A DNA stretch of 41,160 nt from Bacteroidota bacterium (lineage in GTDB: Bacteria; Bacteroidota; Bacteroidia; Flavobacteriales_F; PHOS-HE28), in the NCBI GenBank assembly GCA_023412755.1, contig JAEZCB010000083.1, forward strand, positions 1-41,160, in the 5' to 3' direction. The position numbers and the translations under genes were made by a program. The notes beneath the pieces are model-generated. The model searched no databases. It worked only from the letters and a program-made list of their open reading frames with translations, and had not been told where the DNA came from. This document shows, in pieces, positions 25,701 through 33,394 of this stretch (position 1 is its first letter; the number at the start of each line of letters is the position of its first letter).

Positions 25701-26435
25701 GTTGATGTATCCGGGTACTTTCACCGGCGTGGCGAAACCGCCGGTAGGCAGCAATTCGGTACGGTAGATATCCTTGCCGGTCTTGCCATCCTTACCGTAG
25801 CTGCTGAAATAGATGGGATGGCCTGAGGAGCCGGGCAGGTAGATAAGGGATCGCTCCTTTTTCTTCTTGTCCAGCGAGGACTTCAGTTCTTCCGGGAGCA
25901 CCACGATCTTGCCCCCGATGTCGCTGAGATCATAGTACCGGAAAAATTCCTCCTCGGCCACTTCCACCTTCTTGCGCACATCGATCTCCTTGAGCTTGCT
26001 CAGGAGTTTCTGGCCATTCCGGCATTGTTTCTCCAGGGCGTTCACCGGCAGGGCCGCGAGCATCTTCTTATCCGCCTTATTCTGGAACTTGCCGTAGGCA
26101 TCCAGGGCCGCGGAGAATTGGTAGTTGAGGTGGTACGCACGGCCCAGCCAGTACCAGGCTTCCACGGGAATATCCGCTGTGCTCACCGCATACTTCAAAT
26201 AGCCAACGGCCTTTTCCTTGCCCTGGCCGGACTGGAGCAGGCTGGTGCCATACCGGAAGTTGAGTTGATGATCCGAGGGATCCAGGCTGATGAGCTGGGA
26301 ATACAGCGGCACGGCCTCGGCGTACCGCTCCTCCTTGAAGAGTGCGTCCGCTTTAGACCTTACCTGTGGATCACCCTGGGCCGAGGCCACTATGGAGCAT
26401 AACAGGCCGAGAAATATGACCGCATAGCGGGTCAT
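19785..26435 (-). CDS. Giant TPR-propeller-CRD-coiled-coil protein with two SPOR-like domains
   Basis: A 2216-residue exported protein. Order: signal peptide (1-20, ending ASAQ); TPR repeats (about 22-150); PD40/WD40-like propeller blades (about 215-335, e.g. HPDGKTFYFSSKG); carboxypeptidase-regulatory-like domain (about 340-415); a very long charged helical region rich in Ala, Glu, Arg and Leu (about 505-1690); a Ser/Thr/Pro linker; a SPOR-like domain (about 1825-1905, YKVQVGAF to VVAYLNGQRIP); a 200-residue disordered linker; and a second SPOR-like domain (about 2118-2200, YTVQVGVY to VTAYLNGKRIP). The first three domains follow the order of the type IX secretion protein PorE, whose C-terminal OmpA domain is replaced here by coiled coil plus SPOR. 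A periplasmic, peptidoglycan-linked role is likely. An alternative ATG at 26483 overlaps the plsY stop as ATGA; 26435 is preferred for the signal peptide. Confidence 0.85.
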   Translation of the reverse strand: MTRYAVIFLGLLCSIVASAQGDPQVRSKADALFKEERYAEAVPLYSQLISLDPSDHQLNFRYGTSLLQSGQGKEKAVGYLKYAVSTADIPVEAWYWLGRAYHLNYQFSAALDAYGKFQNKADKKMLAALPVNALEKQCRNGQKLLSKLKEIDVRKKVEVAEEEFFRYYDLSDIGGKIVVLPEELKSSLDKKKKERSLIYLPGSSGHPIYFSSYGKDGKTGKDIYRTELLPTGGFATPVKVPGYINTDEDEDHPFLHPDGKTFYFSSKGHNSMGGYDVFKAIYDRRADVFGPPENMDFAVNTPDDDFLYIVDPEHTEACFASARSSGQGKVHVYRVSTSQIPLVITVLKGGYVNETDAADKKARIVVEDAVSRQVVTEVRTADDGSYVLALPRSGRYRFLVECGPGKKTHVGMVDVPRSDAPQAFRQELALTRSGDQEKLVIRNLFDEPLEGDLIALALEEIKRRARLDVNERPVEAPVVEEHFDMLTRAGFTGEYDLASVQRLADNDARELGVKADDLKAQSKKAYAMALKEIKEAEDLAHRAQDLSNEAVLLSGENERSALMLEAAVLRDDSRHAAIRARTAHRTAQDLDDRATTLRQEALSAEKLAEDIRRTVGADKQDEAVGHLSKLKQRLDLKARPDHDPDPVFLAERAMLEKEKQAKSAVQRANSARSEEEEVAARITQLEREKSTTKNARRAEEIDRELTTLRESAGHLAEEVKMKFKAAAEVDEELMILRSEYALKKFLADGGEAPAGQPSIADLDGLASRIAETHSKLAALPVDERFIAQVAARQEQRKAHLSSWDPRDVADVASDRVSTQSRDNSADALRTERRNSELQRNENEKELEQAGVVSVPTAQDPIEGSTGEEAKSQQNAQAGNNKDHSEAPSGASIAEDGTVPQERNMPDAEGSDPGLADAERAAGVGELSSEGSGIAADGTVGDDATTNADVDAAMRRFLLENELAELEQLAGAEPDPSRKEELQVRIGDVRQRIEEADARVAEAIARQEALYEEVLWEPVDLDRVPMVFNRDTKEEELIGKLFPEYYDHKTRLESIPDADQRADGMHGLELMLADSLRSEMARQLLVLDLDPGQADRILPRVERLRGIRESHIREGERYIQERQEELLAVGSAPDPAYGRQMARMEQVVRSPSADLPPADPLTDRYIHMHNDPLMVYHSEIRHRSKDVSEAINRKESDLARMDVLTMKIDSATAVLSDTKRGREHDRSRKHIDRLLDERLIIRTELGQRSAYITKEESRVLADSLRTLERAVVTLGLPPSEPVLLMGQEARANAQKKFDQAAQIRKRGDRTQDIIVRDSLYRHAYATELEALREQDKAITIHKYILGEGFTRGENLAFETLAGRVLDIGAPVIVQAGPGTPGQGPMGEGMAGDGADTLASYDPLNEQARIDPVRMEEKDPLQASASADRIRQARESAERVVQENEARLPAHARLPARSYERFLVNEAPARDPRTIQPVEDPELLRKLIETTLEEAATLDRRAMETEAKATAMADSSAAMSAKKDRENMELLAMRTREVADSLRTASLLKTQEARTLEQQERDALQHEQVRRRLIKYYYLDPEEQQLVLQEQDHSRYFQAKARALEQYDAAREAEAAALSNKELGQALKEQAQLTEQEAGEGRIPAVEAAERSRILMDRADLLLARGDSLLEVSARLKGAAALNESQAEVMLKRMEPELSGTLTALEMRTRRIGERPDDVQALTDVQTPASPTPATTAEDRSLPTSAEDTTAITQAGVRGTENRASTDGKDASVLLSSIPALDPPVVEPAFTAPAADKSFTIPKRLVADIFELRPENERKPQPILMNEAQPEGIIYKVQVGAFRNPIPNEVFSDMTPVMGEDAGNGLTRYTAGLFTNFDQAFLAKDMVRERGYRDAFVVAYLNGQRIPLGEAMRMTRESAGASVAQQNNSSGQDGTRSGNADTSLQREGSSTTDTSADRTSQSTATNVVRTEPRTDQRDLVPDEAPITTTDEPVADDVGRTGTRTDPERGVSGTGATPPIAGVEPQGTVEVQTSQPDGRRADEVAATEPRTSSTVNTPTKSIITSAEQPVTPQPLTPAEEVEQVLSNYPNSPEEIIAQFTPSAATSNYYPETGAAPARPVEMIMGLFYTVQVGVYTNPVALDKLFNITPLVSELTETGKIRYSTGLFLNIDGARERRLEIVELGVRDAFVTAYLNGKRIPVRDATILLEEHGPSILARP

Positions 26436-26479
26436 TATCCGAGAGTGGACCGTTATACAGCAAGATCCGGCCCATTGTT

Positions 26480-27130
26480 TCATCTGGGGTGGCCGCTCCT
26501 GCCGGCCAATCCCATACGGTTCTCCTCACCACGGATCAATCTGCCTATGTTCTGTCTGTGCGTATAGAAAACGATCAGGCACAGCAGAATGGCGAATCCG
26601 ATCTTGACGGCATTGACCTCCCGGTACACCAGAATGATCGCGAGCGGAAAGGTGAGTGCCGCGCACAGGGAACCCAGGGACACATAGCGTGTAAGACCGA
26701 AGACGATGGCGAAGACACCCACACAAACGGCTGCGGCCCCAGGATGCACGGCCAGTACGCCGCCGAACGAGGTAGCCACCCCCTTACCCCCTTTGAAGCG
26801 TGCGAACACAGGGTACAGATGCCCTAATACCGTCGCGATCACAAGTGCCACCCGCAGCCACATCCAGGGAGCGGAATCCGGGTCCAGGTCGGTGAAGTTG
26901 GGCAGCAGGCGCACGGGAATGAAGCCTTTGGCCATGTCTATGAGCAGCACGGGAAGTCCTGCCTTCCAACCGAGAACACGAAAAGTATTGGTGGCCCCGG
27001 CATTGCGGCTGCCATGCTCGCGCACATCCACACCAAAGAATGCGCGGCCCCACCACACGCTGGTAGGTATGCTCCCGAACAGGTAGGCCAACACCATGGC
27101 TAGAATGCTGTACACCCAGGGGAACTCCAT
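26480..27130 (-). CDS. plsY: Acyl-phosphate:glycerol-3-phosphate acyltransferase
   Basis: A 216-residue inner-membrane enzyme that transfers the acyl group of acyl-phosphate to glycerol 3-phosphate, the first step of phospholipid synthesis in most bacteria. Three conserved loops are visible: GSIPTSVWWGR near 19-29, GSRNAGATNTFR near 40-51 and GHLYPVFARFKGGKGVAT near 103-120. The THRQNIGRLIRGEE segment near the C terminus is also typical. Five to seven hydrophobic helices alternate with these loops. It starts 3 bases after the stop of the 1504-residue exported protein and its stop overlaps a possible ATG of the giant downstream gene, so it is embedded between two envelope genes. Confidence 0.96.
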   Translation of the reverse strand: MEFPWVYSILAMVLAYLFGSIPTSVWWGRAFFGVDVREHGSRNAGATNTFRVLGWKAGLPVLLIDMAKGFIPVRLLPNFTDLDPDSAPWMWLRVALVIATVLGHLYPVFARFKGGKGVATSFGGVLAVHPGAAAVCVGVFAIVFGLTRYVSLGSLCAALTFPLAIILVYREVNAVKIGFAILLCLIVFYTHRQNIGRLIRGEENRMGLAGRSGHPR

Positions 27131-27133
27131 GGT

Positions 27134-30100
27134 TCAAAGACCGAAGCGGTCGCGGAAATCGTCCACTTTGCGGCGATTGGTTATGATGAACTGGTAATCG
27201 GGCTTGTCCTTGCCACCGGCCAGCTTGCGTTTGTCGTCCTTCAACTCGCTGATCATGGTGTTGAATTGCTGATCGCTGCTGAAGGCATAAAGGTAGTTCC
27301 TGCTGTATTGGAAGAAGTACCAGCTCTGGTCGTCCAGCTGGATGAAGATCGTCATGATATCCCCACTCCTCTTACGTTCCATATGGATCTTGCCCTTCAC
27401 GTACCGGAAAACCGGCTTCTTCATGATGGTGGCGATGCCCAGATCACCCTCGCTGAGCCAACTCTGTTCGGGGCCATCCCAGCGCATCTTCACATCGGCG
27501 AACACGATGGGCTTCATGATCTCATCAGGGAGTTTCTTGATCTCGCCCTTGATGCTCAATTCGCTGATCAGCTTGTCCGACCGTTCCAATCCAAGCAGTT
27601 CACGGATGGTCTTCTCGTAATAGGTCTTGGAGATGTCCAGCTGTTTCTGGTCAGGGTAGGAAAGGATCTCACCGGCCATGCGGTCCATGGCGTTCTCCAG
27701 GAAGTAGAAATCGGCCAGCATCACCTCCTGGGTGGTGGTCTTGGTGCCATCGAGCTCGAAGCGCAGATCACCCACTCCCTGGATCGTAACGCGGCCAAGG
27801 TCCACGCCATGGTCAATGCGGCCATCCGCGTGGATCACACATGCATCCGTGGCAAGGGCCACCAGATCCCCGGGCAGATCGCGTTTGCGGATCTTCTCCA
27901 TGTTGGAGATCATGTACTCTTTTCGGGCCTTGTCATAGTACAACAGTCCACGCGCACGGATCAACGGTTTGTCCAGGGGTGAATTGGTACGGCTAAGGAA
28001 GGTGCCGTAGGTGATGTACGGATCATCATCGGAGAGGTAGACGCCCGCACCGATCATGGCGCCCGTCTCATCATAGAGGGTATCGGCCACGGGGATGAAC
28101 ACTTCCATGGGATCGATCCGCCCTTCGAAACCCATCCAGTTGCGCGCGAGCCCATGGCAGCCATGCTGTATGCGTGTGCTGCCGCGGAACGTGAGCTCCT
28201 TGCTGCTGGCCGTGAGGAACATCATGCCGTGGAAATCGAATGCCGGGCTCAGCTGGAAATCCTGCTCCTTGGGAATGGTGCCTTCCGCGAAGGTCTGGAA
28301 GGTGGAATCCACGGTGACCTTGGTGAGCGGGATCTTGAAGGAGCGCTGTTCCTCATCCACGTAATCATAATCACCCGTGGCATCGTAACTGCGCTTGGCC
28401 TGTATGTTCACCGTGGCGTTGTAGATGCGGTGGAACTTGTTCACGAAGTTGGCCGTGATCACGGCGTTCTCCAGCGGGTCCATTTCCGCTTGTTTCCTTA
28501 TGCGCACGATGTTGCTATCCGGGCTCACCAGCGCATCCGCCACCTGGATGTACTGCACATCGGATGCGGTGATCAGATGCTTCTTCAGGTCGTAGCGGGC
28601 CCGTGGCGCCATGAAGCTGAGTGAATCCTGGTCCGGGCGTATACTGATGAAGTTGGATCCCGAGAGTTGCAGATCCTCCGATCCCGCTGCGGCGGTGCGA
28701 TCGCTTTCGAGTTCGATATCACCATCATCCATGTACCATTTGAACCGGTCCATGAAGCACACGTACTGGTTCACCGGGAATTCCACCTTGGTATCCTTGC
28801 CGTTGCTCACGAACTCACCGATGCGTTCATCCAGCTTCACATTGGACTGCACATTGTCCGTGCTGAAGGCGATGCTGGAGATGTCTCCCTCGGTGAGTCT
28901 GAAATCCGAGGTGTCCGATGCCAGCCGCATGGTCTCGAAAGTGAACAGGTCCGCACGCAGGGTGGCGTTATGGAAATCCACCAGACCGGACCCCGTCATG
29001 CCTTTGGGTGTAAGCTCGGTGGTGCCGTGCAGGAGCGCCTGCTCCTCGTACATGGTCATGGGGCTGCGCAGCTTCTCCGTATGCAGCAGATCGTTGGCTG
29101 GTTCCAGGCGCACGTAAAGATCGCCACCATTCACCTGCGGCACTTTAGCCGGTGCGGCAGAGGCCCTGTTCACCAGGGTGTCCGCGCGGCCGATGGTGCT
29201 GTCCGGAGTGAATACCAGCCCTTTGGAGCTGAGTTTTGTGGTGAGGAATTCCAATTCACCCTTGCCTTGCAAGCCTCTTGAATTGAGCGCGATGTCATTG
29301 GTGAAGGTGGCCTTCTTGCCATACACGGGCAAGCCTGCTTCACCGGTGGATCTTTCAAAGCCGAGTGAGTAGTCCTGCTGCAGACGCAACGGCTCATGGA
29401 TGTCCGGGAAGATGCCTGCGGAGACCAGTGTGCCGTTGAAGAAAAGCCCGTCATTCGTGAAGTTGTCCAGGCTATCGATCTGGAAGGGATCGCTCTTGTA
29501 GTAGAACCGCTCCCTGTCGTATGCTCCGCGCTGGGTGGTACGCTTGTCATAGAACACGTAACTCTCGCGTGTGCTGTTGAAACGCGGATAGTCCGGATGA
29601 TCCTTCTGTTTCAGACCGCTTTTGTTCCCCGGCGCATCCACTTCCAAGGTGCCGGACACCTGTTCCAGTACATTCTTCACCAGCACCAGATCACGTTCGC
29701 CGCCGCCATTCTTTTTGAAGCTTTCGGCGTAGAAGGCCACCGAATCCACATTCAGCAGGTCGATCACGAACTTCTCGTAATGGAAGTAGTAATCCTTGCC
29801 GAAGTAGTGCAGCTTACCCGCCTGAATGGCGCCCCCGAAGCTGAAGTCGCGATCCTTTTTCATCACGATCGTGCGTTCCGCCGGGAAGATCTTCACGTCC
29901 TGTGAATCGCTCAGCAGAATGCGGTCCACACCTTTCATCGTAAGATCAAGGTTCATCAGGTTGAGTTCCGCGTTGATGCCGTCCTCACTGTCGCTGCTTA
30001 TGAGCAGCACATCATGGTCCTGCTTGCCACTGTTGTTATTGATATGTTGTTGCAGGCGTGGGGTCACCTCCACCCATTCGTTCTCCACATCATACACCAC

Positions 30101-31648
30101 ATACCCCTTGGTGGCCATGTTCATGAGCATGCCGATGACCTGTTCCCGTGGCATTTTAATGAAGCTGGCCATATCCTGTGCGTAGAATTTGCCATCGGAC
30201 TTCTTGGCCATATCATTGAGTCGAACAAGCGGATGCACCTGGTCGATCCCCATCATGCCCATGAACCCGCTCTTCCGGAAGTAGTTGAAGCTCTCGAACC
30301 GGGCCGAGGTCTGCGAGCTGCCGGAAAGGTTGCCCATGCGCACCACGGGATCGCCCTGGTTCCAGGTGAGCACCTCGAAGAACATGTCCAGCTTGTGGTA
30401 GGTGTTGTAGAAAGGTGCCTTGGAGAGCCCCTGTTCCTGCTTGATCACGGATAGCTGCTTCCGATCTTTTAGGAAGCGCATGCTCACACTATGGTGGTAG
30501 ATGGAATCCTTGTCCACCTTCAAGCGTATATGCACATCATCACTTGTGATCCTGGCCGGTTCTATGCTGAAGGAGGTGCCACTGCTGATGATGAATGGTT
30601 TCTTGTCCCGGTAGAAGGTGAGGTATGCAGGCTCCTCATGGGTACCGTAGCCCTGGAGCTTCGCGCCCTGCATGGTGAAACCCCCTTCGAAGTCGATCCC
30701 ATCCGCGATGTTGCGGATCCGCATGCGCCGGTCATAGCTCTCGAACCGCGGGTAGCTCGCGTTCTCCTGCTTCACGTTGGCCAGTACCTTATCCAGCAGC
30801 CTGCCTAAAAGCGGTGATTCGAAATAGGGGTCCTTGAAGCGCACGGAATCCACAGATACTTCGGCACTTTTCAATCGCAGGCTGTAGGCATGGTCCCATT
30901 CGGCGTAGGTGGATGTGGCCCTTAGTCCGGCACGCTCCCAGGTGAGTCTGCCGCCGGTGCCCTTCCACACATCCAGCGTTGGGTATAAGGTGCCTGAGGT
31001 CGCCCGGATCACGGTGCTGTCTCCTTTGGAGGTGCACTTCAGATCGGTCTTGGGGAAGATCACCTTGGGCACCGAATCGAACGCGAAGGTGAATTCGCTG
31101 GTGCTGCTTCGCCACTCGGCGCTGGCACTGGAGAAGAGCACATTCCCATTGAAGAGGCCTACCGAGGTGGTGAGGAAACTTTCCACCGCCTGCTTTCTCC
31201 CCGTGCGCACCACCATGTCCATGCTGCTGAGCCAGGCATCCAGATCCCCGCCCTTGCGGCCATTCTCATGGAACCGCACCAACACCAGCAGGTAGTCCCG
31301 GAAGTGTGGGAAAGCCTCGAAACGCTTCTTGCGCATGTATTCAGCTACCTCCACAATGGCGGTACGCTGTGTGCCGGAGAAGCGGCCGCTATTCCAGGCA
31401 GGCGCGAACGTGAGATCGATGAATTCACGGCCATCCTTTTTGTCGGCGGAAACCAACAGGTCCGTGACCTCCGCAAGGAACACCTCCTGATCGTTGGTGA
31501 AAGGTTTGGTCTGTGCGTACGCGGACCATGGCAGGGCCAGCGATAGCAACAACACGCATGCATGGTGGCACCATTCCCGGATTGAGTTGGGGAAATGGCG
31601 TGGTGAGCGGCAAGCCTGATGGCTTCCGTTCGACGAGCTCAAGGCCAT
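27134..31648 (-). CDS. 1504-residue exported beta-rich protein of unknown function
   Basis: A very long secreted protein I cannot name. A signal peptide with a long N region (about 1-45) ends in WSAYAQ. An N-terminal helical part (about 50-160) is followed by a long succession of short beta strands. Stretches such as GSGLVDFHNATLRADLFTFE (about 884-903) and ARYDLKKHLITASDVQYIQV (about 1012-1031) recall the strand-turn rhythm of OstA/LptA, TamB and AsmA bridge proteins. Residues about 475-535 look like a small winged-helix insertion (MPREQVIGMLMNMATKGYVVYD). No transmembrane helix, lipobox, catalytic motif or sorting tail is visible. It lies 74 bases after prmA and 3 bases before plsY, so it is probably co-transcribed with plsY. 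A lipid or envelope-assembly role is inference. Confidence 0.82.
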   Translation of the reverse strand: MALSSSNGSHQACRSPRHFPNSIREWCHHACVLLLSLALPWSAYAQTKPFTNDQEVFLAEVTDLLVSADKKDGREFIDLTFAPAWNSGRFSGTQRTAIVEVAEYMRKKRFEAFPHFRDYLLVLVRFHENGRKGGDLDAWLSSMDMVVRTGRKQAVESFLTTSVGLFNGNVLFSSASAEWRSSTSEFTFAFDSVPKVIFPKTDLKCTSKGDSTVIRATSGTLYPTLDVWKGTGGRLTWERAGLRATSTYAEWDHAYSLRLKSAEVSVDSVRFKDPYFESPLLGRLLDKVLANVKQENASYPRFESYDRRMRIRNIADGIDFEGGFTMQGAKLQGYGTHEEPAYLTFYRDKKPFIISSGTSFSIEPARITSDDVHIRLKVDKDSIYHHSVSMRFLKDRKQLSVIKQEQGLSKAPFYNTYHKLDMFFEVLTWNQGDPVVRMGNLSGSSQTSARFESFNYFRKSGFMGMMGIDQVHPLVRLNDMAKKSDGKFYAQDMASFIKMPREQVIGMLMNMATKGYVVYDVENEWVEVTPRLQQHINNNSGKQDHDVLLISSDSEDGINAELNLMNLDLTMKGVDRILLSDSQDVKIFPAERTIVMKKDRDFSFGGAIQAGKLHYFGKDYYFHYEKFVIDLLNVDSVAFYAESFKKNGGGERDLVLVKNVLEQVSGTLEVDAPGNKSGLKQKDHPDYPRFNSTRESYVFYDKRTTQRGAYDRERFYYKSDPFQIDSLDNFTNDGLFFNGTLVSAGIFPDIHEPLRLQQDYSLGFERSTGEAGLPVYGKKATFTNDIALNSRGLQGKGELEFLTTKLSSKGLVFTPDSTIGRADTLVNRASAAPAKVPQVNGGDLYVRLEPANDLLHTEKLRSPMTMYEEQALLHGTTELTPKGMTGSGLVDFHNATLRADLFTFETMRLASDTSDFRLTEGDISSIAFSTDNVQSNVKLDERIGEFVSNGKDTKVEFPVNQYVCFMDRFKWYMDDGDIELESDRTAAAGSEDLQLSGSNFISIRPDQDSLSFMAPRARYDLKKHLITASDVQYIQVADALVSPDSNIVRIRKQAEMDPLENAVITANFVNKFHRIYNATVNIQAKRSYDATGDYDYVDEEQRSFKIPLTKVTVDSTFQTFAEGTIPKEQDFQLSPAFDFHGMMFLTASSKELTFRGSTRIQHGCHGLARNWMGFEGRIDPMEVFIPVADTLYDETGAMIGAGVYLSDDDPYITYGTFLSRTNSPLDKPLIRARGLLYYDKARKEYMISNMEKIRKRDLPGDLVALATDACVIHADGRIDHGVDLGRVTIQGVGDLRFELDGTKTTTQEVMLADFYFLENAMDRMAGEILSYPDQKQLDISKTYYEKTIRELLGLERSDKLISELSIKGEIKKLPDEIMKPIVFADVKMRWDGPEQSWLSEGDLGIATIMKKPVFRYVKGKIHMERKRSGDIMTIFIQLDDQSWYFFQYSRNYLYAFSSDQQFNTMISELKDDKRKLAGGKDKPDYQFIITNRRKVDDFRDRFGL

Positions 31649-31722
31649 ATGGTATTGGTCTTTTCCTGCGATTCCTTCATCAAACTCCCCTTTGATGATG
31701 GCCGGGGCCTCCCCCTACCAGA

Positions 31723-32556
31723 TCACGGTCGTCTACAACCCAACAACGCCCAATCCCCCTCGTTCATACGTTCGGCCAGCAGAAGTCCGGTATCCCGGGC
31801 CTTTTGGGCCAGCATATGGCGGTCGGTGGTAACGAAGCCGCTGAGCAGAAGCATTCCTCCGGGAAGGAGCGCATCATGCATCTGCCCCATGGCGTCCATC
31901 AGGGTATTGCGTTCAATGTTGGCCAAGATAGCGTTGTAGCTCCTGCCCGTTAAGGAAGCGGCATCACCCTTTTCAACATGGATCCGGGTACAAGCGTTCC
32001 GCACCACGTTCTCACGGGCATTCTCCACCGCCTGCGGATCATTGTCTATGGCCACGATCTGCGCGGCACCCATCTTTTCCGCCAGTATGGCAAGCACCCC
32101 GGTGCCGCAACCGAGATCGCACACCGCCTTGCCCTGGAGGTCCAGCTCCAGCATGGCCTGCACCATCATGCGGGTGGTGGCATGGTGACCCGTTCCAAAG
32201 GCCATTCGCGGGGAGATCAGCAATTCGTGGGTGAAACCGGCCACGCTCTCATGATGGTCCGCACGGATCCTTACCTGCCGCCCCACTTCCACCGGCACGA
32301 AGGACCGCTCCCATTCGCTGTTCCAATTGCGATCCGGGATCTCCAGCGATGTCCAGTTGACACTCACGTGCGGATCGCGAAGCGTAAGGAGACGTGCAAG
32401 GGCCTCCGGCCGGAAACGGTCACTTGGAATGTAGGCTTTCAGTCCACCGGTGGTCTCCTGGAACGTGTCGTAACCGATCTCGCCAAGTTCCACCATGAGT
32501 ATATCCCGCCAGGGATCCACGGGCTGTACGAGAAAGGTGACCTCCGTATAGGGCAT
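31723..32556 (-). CDS. prmA: Ribosomal protein L11 methyltransferase
   Basis: A 277-residue S-adenosylmethionine-dependent enzyme that methylates lysines and the N terminus of ribosomal protein L11. The N-terminal substrate-recognition domain contains NWNSEWERSFVPV. The catalytic domain shows SPRMAFGTGHHATTRMM, the SAM motif DLGCGTGVLAILAEKMGA, the acidic loop IVAIDNDPQAVENA and ILANIERNTL, the motif that positions the target amine. It follows tpiA by 9 bases on the same strand. The gap after it (31649-31722) contains an 8-bp hairpin (31677-31684 with 31691-31698) without a T-run. Confidence 0.95.
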   Translation of the reverse strand: MPYTEVTFLVQPVDPWRDILMVELGEIGYDTFQETTGGLKAYIPSDRFRPEALARLLTLRDPHVSVNWTSLEIPDRNWNSEWERSFVPVEVGRQVRIRADHHESVAGFTHELLISPRMAFGTGHHATTRMMVQAMLELDLQGKAVCDLGCGTGVLAILAEKMGAAQIVAIDNDPQAVENARENVVRNACTRIHVEKGDAASLTGRSYNAILANIERNTLMDAMGQMHDALLPGGMLLLSGFVTTDRHMLAQKARDTGLLLAERMNEGDWALLGCRRP

Positions 32557-32565
32557 GGCAGCGTT

Positions 32566-33327
32566 TCAGCGGGTGGCACCTGCTATGCGCACCAATTCAA
32601 GGAATTGATCGGCCTTAAGTGACGCGCCACCGATAAGTCCTCCGTTCACATCGCGTTGCTTGAATAGTTCCGCGGCATTCTCCGGCTTGCAGCTGCCGCC
32701 GTAGAGTATGGGTATGGCATCCGCGGCATCACCAGCATACTGGCGCAGTTCCTTCCGGATGAAGGCATGCATTTCCTGGGCCTGTTCGGGTGTGGCGGTA
32801 AGCCCGGTGCCTATGGCCCACACGGGTTCGTAGGCCACCACCAGGCGGGCCACGGCGGTCTGCGTAAGAGCGGACAAGGCCTCGCTCAGCTGTTCCGCAA
32901 CTACTTTGAAGTGCCGGCCTGCTTCGCGATCCTCCTTCACCTCACCACAGCAGTAGATCGGCAGCATCCCGCCTTTGAGCAGCGCATGTATCTTCTCTCC
33001 AACGGACTCGTCCGTCTCGCAGAAATACTGGCGGCGCTCACTGTGGCCCACTATGCATGCGCCCACCCCCACACTGTCCAGCATGGGCACGCTTACTTCA
33101 CCGGTAAAGGCGCCGTGCGGCTCCTGGTGGCAGTTCTGCGCGGCCACCAATATGCGTGTGGCACGCACACGCTCGGCAGCCATGGCCAGAAAGGGGAATG
33201 GTGGAGCTATGATCACTTCAACATCCTGCGGGAGCCCTTCGGCCTCGCGCACCAACTCCTCCACAAGATCCACCGCCTCACTGCGGTCCTTGTGCATCTT
33301 CCAATTACCTGCCACTATGGTTCGCAT
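32566..33327 (-). CDS. tpiA: Triosephosphate isomerase
   Basis: A 253-residue TIM-barrel enzyme that interconverts dihydroxyacetone phosphate and glyceraldehyde 3-phosphate in glycolysis. The complete active site is visible: GNWKMH with Lys10, VGHSERR with the electrophilic histidine, AYEPVWAIGTG with the catalytic glutamate and the flexible loop, then ILYGGS and GGLIGGASL for phosphate binding. The length is normal. GATCTTTG lies four bases before the ATG. The product feeds glycerol 3-phosphate metabolism, which plsY further down the same strand uses, although a regulatory link is not shown. tpiA near a BT_3928-type protein and prmA is a familiar Bacteroidota neighbourhood. Confidence 0.97.
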   Translation of the reverse strand: MRTIVAGNWKMHKDRSEAVDLVEELVREAEGLPQDVEVIIAPPFPFLAMAAERVRATRILVAAQNCHQEPHGAFTGEVSVPMLDSVGVGACIVGHSERRQYFCETDESVGEKIHALLKGGMLPIYCCGEVKEDREAGRHFKVVAEQLSEALSALTQTAVARLVVAYEPVWAIGTGLTATPEQAQEMHAFIRKELRQYAGDAADAIPILYGGSCKPENAAELFKQRDVNGGLIGGASLKADQFLELVRIAGATR

Positions 33328-33331
33328 GCGG

Positions 33332-33339
33332 CAAAGATC
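33332..33339 (-). promoter_or_regulatory. Candidate -7 box GATCTTTG of tpiA
   Basis: GATCTTTG on the minus strand ends four bases before the tpiA ATG and is identical to the octamer before the beta-CASP gene. If active it would give a nearly leaderless tpiA-prmA transcript. Confidence 0.35.
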
Positions 33340-33394
33340 GGATTAAAGAAGCAAGGGATCCCGCGATGGGCCTTCGCCCTCTGCTGCCGCCGCA

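Noticed and set aside
20000..26000. Very frequent GATC and GGATCC words across the window
   Set aside because: They follow from the strong preference for GAT (Asp), ATC (Ile) and TCC/GGA codon junctions; no clustering at regulatory sites was seen.
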